Part shown: one piece after another, positions 1-6,071 of the stretch
Position numbering within the stretch: the first letter of the stretch is position 1
Layout: every line of letters begins with the position of its first letter
Source of the DNA: JBMNUL01 sp050946255
GTDB lineage: Bacteria > Actinomycetota > Coriobacteriia > Coriobacteriales > CADBOM01
NCBI GenBank assembly: GCA_050946255.1
Contig: JBMNUL010000109.1
Span: 1-9,232 of the forward strand
DNA length: 9,232 nt
Reading direction: 5' to 3'
Notes under the pieces: generated by a model
Seen by the model: only the letters and a program-made list of their open reading frames with translations
Told to the model about the DNA's origin: nothing
Database searches by the model: none
Made by a program: the position numbers and the translations under genes

Positions 1-333
1 GATTCTCTTCTCGCTCGAATCGGTCACTACCGGGTATGGAACTTTGTTGCCCGACCTATCGAATCTGATTCCGAACTTGGTCGCTATTACAACCTTGTCG
101 CGATAAGGAGCGAGCGCTCGTCCTACGACTCTCTCATTTGCGAACGGGTCTTCCTGTGTCCCGTAGATCTCGGCGGTGTCGAAGAACGTGTACCCAATCT
201 CGACTGCAGACCTTATGGCTTTGATCGCTTCATCCTCGTCCATTGGGTCCCCATAAGCGTGGGAGAATCCCATGCATCCCAGTCCTATGGCCGAGACCTC
301 TAATCCGGATTTTCCAAGATGTCTCTTCTCCAT
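1..333 (-). CDS. Aldo/keto reductase, N-terminal part (runs off left edge)
   Basis: NAD(P)H-dependent oxidoreductase of the aldo/keto reductase superfamily, expected to be cytosolic and to reduce aldehydes or ketones; the substrate cannot be told. The 111 visible residues open with the family's first strands (KRHLGKSGLEVSAIGLGCMG), then FDTAEIYG (residues 51-58) with catalytic Asp52 and Tyr57, and VIATKFG with catalytic Lys86. The fourth tetrad residue, His of the VHR motif, lies beyond the window. The ATG at 333 is preceded by AAGGA at 342-346 with 8 nt spacing, which supports this start. The fold would normally need about 320 residues, so roughly two thirds is missing only because the window ends. 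No other gene lies close upstream, so it probably has its own promoter in 334-637, but none stands out. The family call is secure; the physiological role is open. Confidence 0.93.
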   Translation of the reverse strand, partial: MEKRHLGKSGLEVSAIGLGCMGFSHAYGDPMDEDEAIKAIRSAVEIGYTFFDTAEIYGTQEDPFANERVVGRALAPYRDKVVIATKFGIRFDRSGNKVPYPVVTDSSEKRI

Positions 334-637
334 TTTTTCGATCCTTCTTCCAAGAGCTTCTCGTGATTCGAAATGCAGAGGGGTGGGAGAACTGTCTTGC
401 GGTGAAACCCTGCAAGTGAAGACCTGCCTGCGCCCCTATTCAAGTATTCACCGGATTGGGGGCAATTTAGCTTGCATTATTGAGAAGCTTGTATTTGCTT
501 GGCGCATAGTAATGCATGCATGTTCGCATGTGTAAACTGAACTTGGCAAACGAGTGCAAGGTTTCCAGAATGTAAAGAATTTGAAGGAATTCGCGATTCT
601 AAGCCTCTAACTTTTGTTCTGGCATTACAATGACAAC
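334..637. other. Intergenic region without a supported gene
   Basis: No convincing coding region. It should hold the promoter of the minus-strand aldo/keto reductase. A GCCCC...GGGGC inverted repeat lies at about 432-466 and a 10-bp palindrome ATGCATGCAT at 512-521; neither can be tied to a known site. Short ORFs here lack ribosome binding sites and family resemblance. Confidence 0.5.
626..631 (+). promoter_or_regulatory. Candidate -10 box for the structured RNA
   Basis: TACAAT matches the sigma-70 -10 consensus at five of six positions and would put the RNA 5' end near 638, just before the first GC hairpin. No good -35 hexamer sits at the usual spacing, so this is a weak call. Confidence 0.3.
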
Positions 638-685
638 GTAAGCCCCGACGCATGCGGGGGAACTTCGACGGAAAGGAGGCTGATC

Positions 686-766
686 TTGTCTGATAGTAGA
701 TGTATGGTCGCTTCGTGGAGTAGCTCTTTCGGTGCCTTCGGCACAGAGGGTGGTCCAACCGTCTAA
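686..766 (+). CDS. Possible 26-codon small ORF inside the structured RNA
   Basis: A TTG codon at 686 follows a perfect Shine-Dalgarno sequence, AAAGGAGG (672-679), at an ideal 6-nt spacing. The frame stays open for 26 codons to TAA at 764-766. The predicted peptide begins MSDSRCMVASW and ends GGPTV. It is rich in Ser, Gly and Ala, with no membrane segment or recognised family. It lies wholly inside the RNA candidate and overlaps the GTGCC/GGCAC hairpin, so it could be a leader peptide, a small secreted or signalling peptide, or chance. An internal ATG at 704 gives a shorter version. The ribosome-binding site is the only positive evidence. Confidence 0.25.
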   Translation: MSDSRCMVASWSSSFGAFGTEGGPTV

Positions 767-861
767 GAGGTTTGCCGCTTTCATGCGGCAATGAGATGAA
801 GAGATCAGATGTGCCGTTGCATGCGGCACGATAGGGCGCTCAACGAGGCGGCCACACGAAA

Positions 862-897
862 GAGGCGAGGGGCAGAAATGCTCTTCGCCTCCTTTTT
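862..897 (+). terminator. Strong intrinsic terminator
   Basis: A 13-bp stem (862-874 with 879-891, including G-T pairs) closes a GAAA loop and is followed by CC and a five-T run. There is no T-run on the other side, so it acts on the plus strand and ends the RNA candidate upstream. Confidence 0.85.
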
Positions 898-898
898 G

Positions 899-1120
899 TA
901 ATAGGCTTTTTCAAGTACCCGGCGGTTTGCGATACTTCTGCTTGCAGGAGCTTATTAGTTCAATTGTGATATTTCATTGCCGTGGCTCCTTTGCTGCGAA
1001 TTGCCTCTATTAGAGAACTCCAAGTAGGTTTTCCCATCTCTATGAAAAATTTTCTGCAATAATTCATTCTTCCGCATACGGATTTCCATTAGACATTGCC
1101 GGAAACTAAAGATATCCACT
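899..1120. other. Intergenic region upstream of the aquaporin gene
   Basis: AT-rich DNA with no gene. It holds a 6-bp inverted repeat AGGAGC/GCTCCT (946-951 with 985-990) and a palindrome GAAAAATTTTC at 1044-1054. Nothing here can be assigned to a known regulator. Confidence 0.4.
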
Positions 1121-1149
1121 TTGGTATTTCGTTGAACAAGGGATATATT
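1121..1149 (+). promoter_or_regulatory. Promoter of the aquaporin gene
   Basis: TTGGTA (1121-1126) and TATATT (1144-1149) are separated by exactly 17 bp, a good sigma-70 match. Transcription would start near 1156, giving a leader of about 38 nt that contains the GGAGG ribosome binding site at 1183-1187. Confidence 0.6.
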
Positions 1150-1193
1150 TTTCTTGGCATTAATGCACATACGCTGATTATTGGAGGGATTGC

Positions 1194-1880
1194 ATGGAGA
1201 TGACTAAGAAGTTCTTCGCCGAGCTCATCGGCACATTCATCTTGGTGTTCTTTGGCTGTGGAGTGGCTGCTGCACTTGGTTGCAATGGGAAAGTGGTGGA
1301 CGCTGCTTATCTCATGACCGCGATCACCTTCGGCCTCACCATCGTCGCTTCTGCTTATTCCGTTGGACGTATATCTGGGGCTCATTTGAATCCTGCTGTC
1401 TCGATTGGGATGCTCATCGATGGCAGGATGAGTGGAAAAGAATTCGTCGTCTATGTGGTTGCTCAGTGCATTGGTGCGATCATTGCCGCTGCTTGCATCG
1501 GAGTCATCCTCGGCTTCGATTGCGGCTTCGGTGCGAATTCTCTTTATGACAACAATGTGGGAATTTCCCTTCTCGTCGAGACCATTCTCACATTCGTGTT
1601 CGTTCTCGCCGTGCTCGGCGTCACTGCAAAGACCGACAATGCTGCAGTAGCCGGTTTGGTCATTGGCCTTTCCCTAACCCTGGTTCACCTGTTGGGAATC
1701 CACTTCACCGGGACCTCTGTCAACCCTGCCCGCAGCCTTGGCCCGGCCCTGTTCGCCGGAGGAGATGCTCTTGCCAGCCTCTGGGTCTTCATTGTCGCCC
1801 CACTCGTGGGAGGCGCGATAGCCGCTCTCGTTTGGAAGCTCCTGTTCAACTCCAAGAAAGAGGCTGAGATGCAGGAATAG
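1194..1880 (+). CDS. aqpZ: Aquaporin Z-type water channel (MIP family)
   Basis: Inner-membrane channel for passive water flow, 228 residues, the usual length for bacterial aquaporins. Six hydrophobic helices are visible in two tandem halves, each with the pore motif NPA: HLNPAVS (residues 66-68) and SVNPARS (177-179). The four selectivity-filter positions follow E. coli AqpZ: Phe46, His165, Thr174 and Arg180, with the same His-to-Thr-to-Arg spacing. GlpF-type glycerol channels instead have Trp/Gly/Phe/Arg, so water rather than glycerol is the expected cargo. The ATG at 1194 follows GGAGG (1183-1187) at 6 nt. The gene has its own promoter and a terminator about 80 bp downstream, so it is monocistronic. 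The charged tail (KKEAEMQE) is cytoplasmic. The family is certain; water selectivity is inferred from the filter residues. Confidence 0.95.
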   Translation: MEMTKKFFAELIGTFILVFFGCGVAAALGCNGKVVDAAYLMTAITFGLTIVASAYSVGRISGAHLNPAVSIGMLIDGRMSGKEFVVYVVAQCIGAIIAAACIGVILGFDCGFGANSLYDNNVGISLLVETILTFVFVLAVLGVTAKTDNAAVAGLVIGLSLTLVHLLGIHFTGTSVNPARSLGPALFAGGDALASLWVFIVAPLVGGAIAALVWKLLFNSKKEAEMQE

Positions 1881-1959
1881 CATCTGTTTCGTAGATACTT
1901 TTTCAGTAAGTGGAGTCAGCTAAAAGTTTGCTGATTTGCTCGTAATTGCTTGGAAGTTC

Positions 1960-2002
1960 AACCGGGATGAGGGGGCCTGCCCTTCATCCCGGTTTTGTTT
2001 TT
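1960..2002 (+). terminator. Terminator after the aquaporin gene
   Basis: An ACCGGGATGA stem pairs with TCATCCCGGT around a GC-rich interior and is followed by TTTTGTTTTT. It serves the plus-strand aquaporin gene. The opposite side has no T-run, so it is not a clear terminator for the converging operon. Confidence 0.88.
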
Positions 2003-2075
2003 CGTACTTGGTGAATAAACGCAGCCTTGTTACTATTTGGATGAAGTTTAGTAGATGAGTCTAATGCTCAGAGGC

Positions 2076-2924
2076 CTACAGGCAGTTTGTGATAATTTGT
2101 GCAAGTGCCTGTATCATTGCGAAAACAGCCTCGGGATTTGGATTTTCCCTTGCAGAAAGCTCCGTTTTTAGGGACTCTGGTTTAAACGGATGTTCTCCTT
2201 CTGGGATTCCCCCTCCAGCAGTCCAGGGGACTCTCATCGGGGTTGCCATTTCGATTTGCAAGCAGGGGATCCCGCACTGCTTTGAGACGGTTCGGCTTAC
2301 AGTGTTGGGGTTTCGCGCTGCAAATTCGCCGTCGACAACTATTGGTTTTCCATAGAGCTCGACGAAGCCGGCGAGCTTTGCACTGAGGATTTCCTCGGCG
2401 ATGTCCCGGACTTCAGGATTGGTCTCCACCGAGGCGCCGTCCCCGGTTCCAAGTTCCACCAACGCAGGCGAAGCTGTCACCATTCCATGGATATCCAGAC
2501 AGAACTTGATTCCATTCTCTCGGACATGTTCGACCAGCTCTTGCTTGTACTTCGAGGTTTCAAGAGGATCCCAGTTGGGATCGCATTCGTCAAATCTGCT
2601 TGCCACGATCGAGTGGCATCCTGTTAATTTGGCAAGAACCAGCGCCATGGCTCCCGTGTAGTCATCAGATGGCTTGGGATTTCCATTTCGAAAATGGGTC
2701 ACCGCATGAGGTGCGGAAACGATTGCGGGGATATGTCCCGAGGCAATCTCGAATGCAGGTGCATCTGGGAGTCCGCGATAGCTGTTGGCAGAGAAACGAG
2801 TTGCTTCTAGCTTCTCGAGCTCGGAGATGACATGGTCCATGTCGGGGCCCTTCTGTCCCGAAAGGCCGAAATGCTTTTCATCCAATGATGAGTTCAAGGG
2901 GTATTGTCCTTCCAAATCATCCAT
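2076..2924 (-). CDS. N-formylglutamate amidohydrolase family protein
   Basis: A 282-residue predicted cytosolic hydrolase of the N-formylglutamate amidohydrolase family (PF05013). The type enzyme is zinc-dependent and releases formate and glutamate at the end of one histidine-degradation route. Family-like landmarks are SAPHAVTHFRNG (residues 70-81), the FDECDPNWD region (111-119), LDIHGM (143-148) and LQIEM (222-226). His73, Asp144/His146 and Glu225 are likely metal or catalytic residues. The ATG at 2924 begins one base after the TGA of the ABC-F gene, with GGAG at 2935-2938 and 10-nt spacing; an in-frame ATG at 2966 would overlap that gene and looks less likely. It is the last gene of a three-gene unit. 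No other hut genes are visible, so the true substrate may not be N-formylglutamate. Confidence 0.82.
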   Translation of the reverse strand: MDDLEGQYPLNSSLDEKHFGLSGQKGPDMDHVISELEKLEATRFSANSYRGLPDAPAFEIASGHIPAIVSAPHAVTHFRNGNPKPSDDYTGAMALVLAKLTGCHSIVASRFDECDPNWDPLETSKYKQELVEHVRENGIKFCLDIHGMVTASPALVELGTGDGASVETNPEVRDIAEEILSAKLAGFVELYGKPIVVDGEFAARNPNTVSRTVSKQCGIPCLQIEMATPMRVPWTAGGGIPEGEHPFKPESLKTELSARENPNPEAVFAMIQALAQIITNCL

Positions 2925-2925
2925 G

Positions 2926-4431
2926 TCAGTTCCGCTCCGCAAACTCGCTTTGGTCGAAAAGCTCACTCACAACTCCATCACGAACTTCCCAATGGCGGTT
3001 CGTGCACGCATGGAGAAAAGAATCATCGTGGCTTATGAGCAGGAGGGCTCCCGGGAATGCGGCGAGGGCCTCTTCCAGCGCCTGGACGGAATGGAGGTCG
3101 AGATGGTTCGTTGGCTCGTCCATGATTATCAGCTGCGGGCTCCTCGAGATCCCAACAGCGATTATCAGCTTGCGAAGCTCCCCTGGGCTCGTCTGGGCCC
3201 CTTCCAAAATGTGGTCTGGGTCAGAATTCAACTGCGCCACAACAGAGAGGACCGAGCCTTTCTCCGCGCTGTTCATCCTCGTCACCTCGTCAACCGTGCA
3301 TCTTGAGACATCGGGCCCAAGTTCTTGCGGGATGTCCAATACGCTGATGTCAGAGGAAATCTGCTTTCGGATATGGGAAAGAAAAGTGGTTTTCCCCGCA
3401 CCATTTGGACCGGTGATTCCGATGTGGTCGTCGTTGTCGATGTAAAGATTTGGAAATTCAAGAGAGTCCGGACCACAGGGGATTTTCCCCTCTGGAACCG
3501 TGACGAGAGTCTTTCGTGGGTGGGGTTTGGAATCGAACCAGAAATTCCCGTCGTAGCGCTTTTCGACGAACGCCTTGTCGAGACGGTTCTTCACTGAATC
3601 CAGTCGGGAATCCATTTGCTTTGCGAGTTTTCCCTGTGCCCCGTCTTGTCCCGAAACGCGTGCCATGTCGATTTTCGTCTTGGCATCATGGTCTTTGGCG
3701 CTGATGTTACGCTTGCTGAACTTTGAATCGGCTCGCGCTGCCTCGTGCGCTCTGCGATTCCTCTCCGTTTCAAGCCTGCTCTGCAGGCGCTTTGCCTTTT
3801 CTCTTTCCGAGGCTGTTGAAGCTCTTTCGAGTGCCGCTTGCCTCTGCACGTCGGAAAAAGACCCGTTTCGCACCTCAAGTCCGGTTGCTCCAAAAGAGAT
3901 GCACCTCGTGGCCAGGGCATCAAGCAAGGTGCGGTCATGGCTGATCAGGATTCCCACGCCCTCGAACTTCTCTAGAACCGAAATCAACTGGGCCCTGGCG
4001 TCAGCGTCGAGGTGGTTGGTGGGCTCGTCTAGCACGAGCACATCCGGACGCTGCCATAGGGCAACGGCAACCTGCAGTTTCTTTTTCTCTCCAGTTGAAA
4101 GCTGGTCGTAACGCCAGGGCATGTCGTCTTCAAGTCTGAGTTTCGCGCGAAGCTCAACCGCCTCTTTGCTGTAATCGCCGGCGAAGTCGAGCAAAGCCTC
4201 GGGAGCCTCATCGGTTTCCTGCGGGCAGTAAGCTGCGTACAAATTTGATGAGACGCTTCCAGAATCAGGTTGGATCTCTCCAATCGCGATCTTTGCCAAT
4301 GTGGTCTTGCCGCATCCATTGTCACCCAGAAGGGCATTCCAGCCTTTGGGGAAAGTTACGGTCACATTGTCAATGATGGAGTGTGTCGACTCGGGATATG
4401 AATAGGAGACGTTGGAAAGCGCAATCTGCAT
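2926..4431 (-). CDS. ABC-F family ATPase (two nucleotide-binding domains)
   Basis: A 501-residue soluble protein with two ABC ATPase domains and no membrane segments, the layout of ABC-F proteins that bind the ribosome; some protect it from antibiotics. Domain 1: Walker A GDNGCGKT (residues 36-43), signature LSTGE (111-115), Walker B VLVLDEP (131-137), switch His165. Domain 2: Walker A GPNGAGKT (341-348), an atypical signature TSPGE (414-418), Walker B LIIMDEP (434-440), His468. The linker (about 200-300) is highly charged and mostly helical, where ABC-F proteins carry their ribosome-contacting element. The start at 4431 is chosen because GGGAG (4441-4445) lies 9 nt away; the ATG at 4437 is in frame but only 3 nt from it. 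It sits between the alkyltransferase and amidohydrolase genes with almost no gaps. Resistance versus general translation role cannot be decided. Confidence 0.92.
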   Translation of the reverse strand: MQIALSNVSYSYPESTHSIIDNVTVTFPKGWNALLGDNGCGKTTLAKIAIGEIQPDSGSVSSNLYAAYCPQETDEAPEALLDFAGDYSKEAVELRAKLRLEDDMPWRYDQLSTGEKKKLQVAVALWQRPDVLVLDEPTNHLDADARAQLISVLEKFEGVGILISHDRTLLDALATRCISFGATGLEVRNGSFSDVQRQAALERASTASEREKAKRLQSRLETERNRRAHEAARADSKFSKRNISAKDHDAKTKIDMARVSGQDGAQGKLAKQMDSRLDSVKNRLDKAFVEKRYDGNFWFDSKPHPRKTLVTVPEGKIPCGPDSLEFPNLYIDNDDHIGITGPNGAGKTTFLSHIRKQISSDISVLDIPQELGPDVSRCTVDEVTRMNSAEKGSVLSVVAQLNSDPDHILEGAQTSPGELRKLIIAVGISRSPQLIIMDEPTNHLDLHSVQALEEALAAFPGALLLISHDDSFLHACTNRHWEVRDGVVSELFDQSEFAERN

Positions 4432-4450
4432 TTGCATTTACTCCCAGGGC

Positions 4451-4771
4451 TCAGATTTCTGTTTTCCATTGATATTTCTTGAGATCGACACAGCCATTGG
4501 GCTTGAGTTCCACGCCCTCATCTGCCAACAGCAGGGCCTGTTCGTCCCAGCCGGGGACAAGCCGGCCTGCATGGTTCACAACGCGGTGACAAGGGTAATC
4601 TCCATAGAATTCTGCCATGCTCATCACTGTGCCGACAAGACGGGAGTTGCGATCCCGTCCGATCAGGTGGGCAATTTGACCATAAGTGGCAACATTTCCC
4701 TCTGGAATCTCGCTCACCACCGACAGAACCTCGTAGATCAAGTCGTCATTGAGTATTGCCCTGCTGGACAT
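4451..4771 (-). CDS. Methylated-DNA-protein cysteine methyltransferase family protein
   Basis: A 106-residue single-domain protein matching the DNA-binding/catalytic domain of O6-alkylguanine-DNA alkyltransferases (PF01035), which move an alkyl group from guanine to their own cysteine. Visible landmarks: IPEGNVATYGQIA (residues 22-34) with the nucleotide-flipping Tyr30, RNSRLVG with the putative Arg finger Arg44, and PCHRVVN with the acceptor Cys61. Alkyltransferase-like proteins have Trp at that position, so this one keeps the reactive cysteine. The N-terminal ribonuclease-H-like domain of full-length Ogt/MGMT is absent. An in-frame TGA a few codons upstream fixes ATG 4771 as the start; AAGGA lies about 13 nt before it, slightly far. 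It is the first gene of the unit with the ABC-F gene. Repair activity is plausible but unproven for such short forms. Confidence 0.87.
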   Translation of the reverse strand: MSSRAILNDDLIYEVLSVVSEIPEGNVATYGQIAHLIGRDRNSRLVGTVMSMAEFYGDYPCHRVVNHAGRLVPGWDEQALLLADEGVELKPNGCVDLKKYQWKTEI

Positions 4772-4810
4772 TCGTTTGCCGTCTTCCTTTCATACAAAAG
4801 ACCCTTCGGC

Positions 4811-4826
4811 ATGCATATGCATTGTA
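4811..4826 (-). promoter_or_regulatory. Candidate -10 box and palindrome before the alkyltransferase operon
   Basis: On the minus strand TACAAT (4821-4826) could serve as a -10 box, giving a leader of about 40 nt. A perfect 12-bp palindrome ATGCATATGCAT (4811-4822) overlaps it and would cover the transcription start, as a repressor operator could. There is no good -35 hexamer. Confidence 0.3.
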
Positions 4827-4940
4827 CCCACCGGGGCTATTAGATTCATCTCGTTTACGAAATATGCCTTTCGCCGAGCTGGTGTTATTCGGCAGCAATA
4901 ATCTTGCCGTGTAACAGTTGAGAGTCTTGTTCTTCGGTCG

Positions 4941-4983
4941 AAAAAATCCCGACCTGCTGCTATGGAAGCTGCGGACCGGGATT
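4941..4983 (-). terminator. Terminator after the small Cys-motif gene
   Basis: Read on the minus strand, AATCCCG pairs with CGGGATT around a partly paired interior and runs directly into six Ts. It lies about 25 bp after the stop of the gene ending at 5008 and separates it from the alkyltransferase operon. Confidence 0.75.
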
Positions 4984-5007
4984 CCAATCGATAATTGCTG
5001 GTTCGGC

Positions 5008-5382
5008 TTACAGATATACGTCTGCTTCCTCGCGACCGAATTTGGTCAGCAGCTCATGGCACGGCTTGCAGGCTGCACAGTCGCAGAACCTAGCTCCAGC
5101 ATCCTTGCGCGCGGTCTCGTGCTTGACCATCTGGGCCACGCCATCTTCTCCCATTATTTTCTTTGCGGTCTCGGTATTGAGGAAGGCGAGCATGCTGTCA
5201 ACTGTGGTCTGGTGCTCGCTTATGCTGTCGAGCAGCTTGTTCGTTGCCTCATTGGCGTCTTTACCTGCGGCAATGGCGTCCTTCCAATCCTGCGCTGCTT
5301 TCTTGGTCTCAGGAGCCGCAGACCCTGCTACGAGCATTTCGTCTACCTTGCCAGCGGTGTAATCCAAAAGATTCTTTTCCAT
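5008..5382 (-). CDS. Small helical protein with C-terminal CDCxxC cluster, function unknown
   Basis: A 124-residue, probably cytosolic and mostly helical protein (MEKNLLDYTAGKVDEM...), ending in FCDCAACKPCHELL, a CxCxxCxxC cluster plus His that could bind a metal or undergo redox chemistry. It resembles, from memory, a family of roughly 115-125-residue proteins of anaerobic Gram-positives with a GAKYCDCPAC-type tail. These often carry the misleading automated name 'Hsp90'; it has no Hsp90 ATPase domain. The ATG at 5382 is chosen over one 18 codons upstream because AAAGGTG lies about 5 nt before it. It has its own promoter (5449-5477) and terminator (4941-4983), so it is a single-gene unit. 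No signal peptide or membrane helix is visible. Function is unknown. Confidence 0.8.
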   Translation of the reverse strand: MEKNLLDYTAGKVDEMLVAGSAAPETKKAAQDWKDAIAAGKDANEATNKLLDSISEHQTTVDSMLAFLNTETAKKIMGEDGVAQMVKHETARKDAGARFCDCAACKPCHELLTKFGREEADVYL

Positions 5383-5448
5383 GTGCTCACCTTTCTCTAT
5401 AGCGACCTTGATGAAGCGAATATGCACAAACATCAATCAACGACTCTG

Positions 5449-5477
5449 ATTATCTGCCGCAATCAACTTGCTTTCAA
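5449..5477 (-). promoter_or_regulatory. Promoter of the small Cys-motif gene
   Basis: Read on the minus strand: TTGAAA (5472-5477), a 17-bp spacer, and GATAAT (5449-5454). Both boxes match consensus at five of six positions, the best promoter in the window. The start would be near 5442, leaving a leader of about 60 nt. Confidence 0.7.
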
Positions 5478-5484
5478 TTGATTA
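5461..5484. repeat. Imperfect inverted repeat over the -35 box
   Basis: AATCAA-c-TTG and CAATTGATT pair for nine positions with one bulged C around a CTTT loop. The element covers the -35 box of the promoter at 5449-5477. It has no T-run on either side, so it is more like an operator than a terminator. Confidence 0.4.
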
Positions 5485-5506
5485 ATTCGGGCGGGTTCTC
5501 AAATCT

Positions 5507-5938
5507 CTAGATAGAAACTGAGTAGTTCGCTCTTTCGCACACGCAGTAAAGGCAGACGCTATCTGGTGTATCCTCGCGAATAGGGCAGAGATACCTTGTG
5601 GTGCCGCCTTCCTCGACTGCCTTCCATTTGGCGGCCTCTTGTGGGTGCATTGGAAGTCTTGCGATGAAAGACCTGTAGATGCTGGAGATGATGATCCACT
5701 TGTGACCTTGCGGCTTGTCTGCCATGTACTTGTTCAGGTATTGCTCGAGTTTCCGCCGAAGTTCGTTTGCAGAAGCTGCATCAACCTCGTGGTCGTTGAC
5801 TTCCGCATCGCGAAGAGAGAGCACGACGCTTCGGTTGAACGAATTGATGACAAGCGTCGGGTCGTCTTCTTCCAGGCGCTTCCATTCGTCTTCTTTTACC
5901 GATTCGCGCAGTTCTTGCAGGAGCTCGTTTGCTTTCAT
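5507..5938 (-). CDS. DUF2115/UPF0305-like protein with C-terminal Cys cluster
   Basis: A 143-residue protein of unknown function. Its C-terminal half resembles, from memory, the DUF2115/UPF0305 family described mainly from methanogenic archaea: a Ser-Phe segment followed by HP (RSFIARLPMHP, residues 89-99), then a lysine/valine strand and YLCPIRED...CLYCVC. Cys118, Cys129, Cys132 and Cys134 are spaced like a zinc or other metal site. The N-terminal half (MKANELLQELRES...) is charged and helical with no motif. ATG 5938 follows AAGGA (5948-5952) at 9 nt, but that site lies inside a small hairpin. The gene starts 133 bp after pdxT on the same strand with no clear terminator between, so read-through from pdxST is possible. 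No membrane segment is seen. The family assignment is moderate; function is unknown. Confidence 0.65.
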   Translation of the reverse strand: MKANELLQELRESVKEDEWKRLEEDDPTLVINSFNRSVVLSLRDAEVNDHEVDAASANELRRKLEQYLNKYMADKPQGHKWIIISSIYRSFIARLPMHPQEAAKWKAVEEGGTTRYLCPIREDTPDSVCLYCVCERANYSVSI

Positions 5939-5948
5939 TGATGAGATT

Positions 5949-5964
5949 CCTTAGTGTTCCAAGG
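5949..5964 (-). promoter_or_regulatory. Hairpin sequestering the ribosome binding site
   Basis: Read on the minus strand, CCTTGG pairs with CTAAGG (one G-U) around an AACA loop, and the 3' arm contains the AAGG of the Shine-Dalgarno sequence for the gene starting at 5938. Such a stem could lower or condition translation. Confidence 0.35.
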
Positions 5965-5990
5965 TGATGCTCAGGCATGATTCAATGGTA

Positions 5991-6028
5991 CTACCTAATC
6001 ACTTTCTGGTCTCTGCAACTCTACCTAA
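5991..6028 (-). repeat. Direct repeat TTAGGTAG, 30 bp apart
   Basis: Two perfect copies of TTAGGTAG on the minus strand (6021-6028 and 5991-5998), each preceded by GTG or GTGA, lie between pdxT and the DUF2115-like gene. The 30-bp period is close to three helical turns, as expected for a protein-binding site. Confidence 0.35.
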
Positions 6029-6071
6029 CACTCAGCTGTATTCCGGCCAGTTTCACAATCTTGTCAGCCCC

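Larger units (their letters stand above)
638..898 (+). ncRNA. Candidate structured RNA ending in an intrinsic terminator
   Basis: About 260 nt lie between a candidate -10 box and a strong terminator and are dense in self-complementary segments. Seen directly: CCCCG/CGGGG (643-647 with 655-659); GTGCC/GGCAC (732-736 with 740-744); TTGCCGC/GCGGCAA (772-778 with 785-791); GTGCCG/CGGCAC (811-816 with 824-829). Two longer-range pairings are also possible: GACGG/CCGTC (667-671 with 759-763) and CTGATCT/AGATCAG (680-686 with 802-808). These two cross, so they form either a pseudoknot or alternative folds. I do not recognise it as tmRNA, RNase P RNA, SRP RNA or a T-box leader. It could be a standalone small RNA or a leader/attenuator. 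The next gene on this strand starts about 300 bp later and has its own promoter, which favours a standalone transcript. Pairings were found by eye; no folding energy was computed. Confidence 0.5.

Noticed and set aside
745..760. GAGGGTGGTCCAACC resembles the T-box motif AGGGTGGNACC
   Set aside because: The rest of the T-box sequence and a closely coupled antiterminator/terminator are absent; the terminator is about 100 nt away and the next gene is not a tRNA-ligase or amino-acid gene.
477..829. Overlapping minus-strand ORFs across the RNA region
   Set aside because: No ribosome binding site or family resemblance, and they run antisense through hairpins and the terminator-bearing transcript.
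955..1385. Minus-strand ORFs opposite the aquaporin leader and 5' end
   Set aside because: Low-complexity shadows without ribosome binding sites; they overlap a clear promoter and gene on the other strand.
2785..4111. Long plus-strand ORFs opposite the amidohydrolase and ABC-F genes
   Set aside because: Antisense shadows of two well-identified proteins; translations show no motifs.
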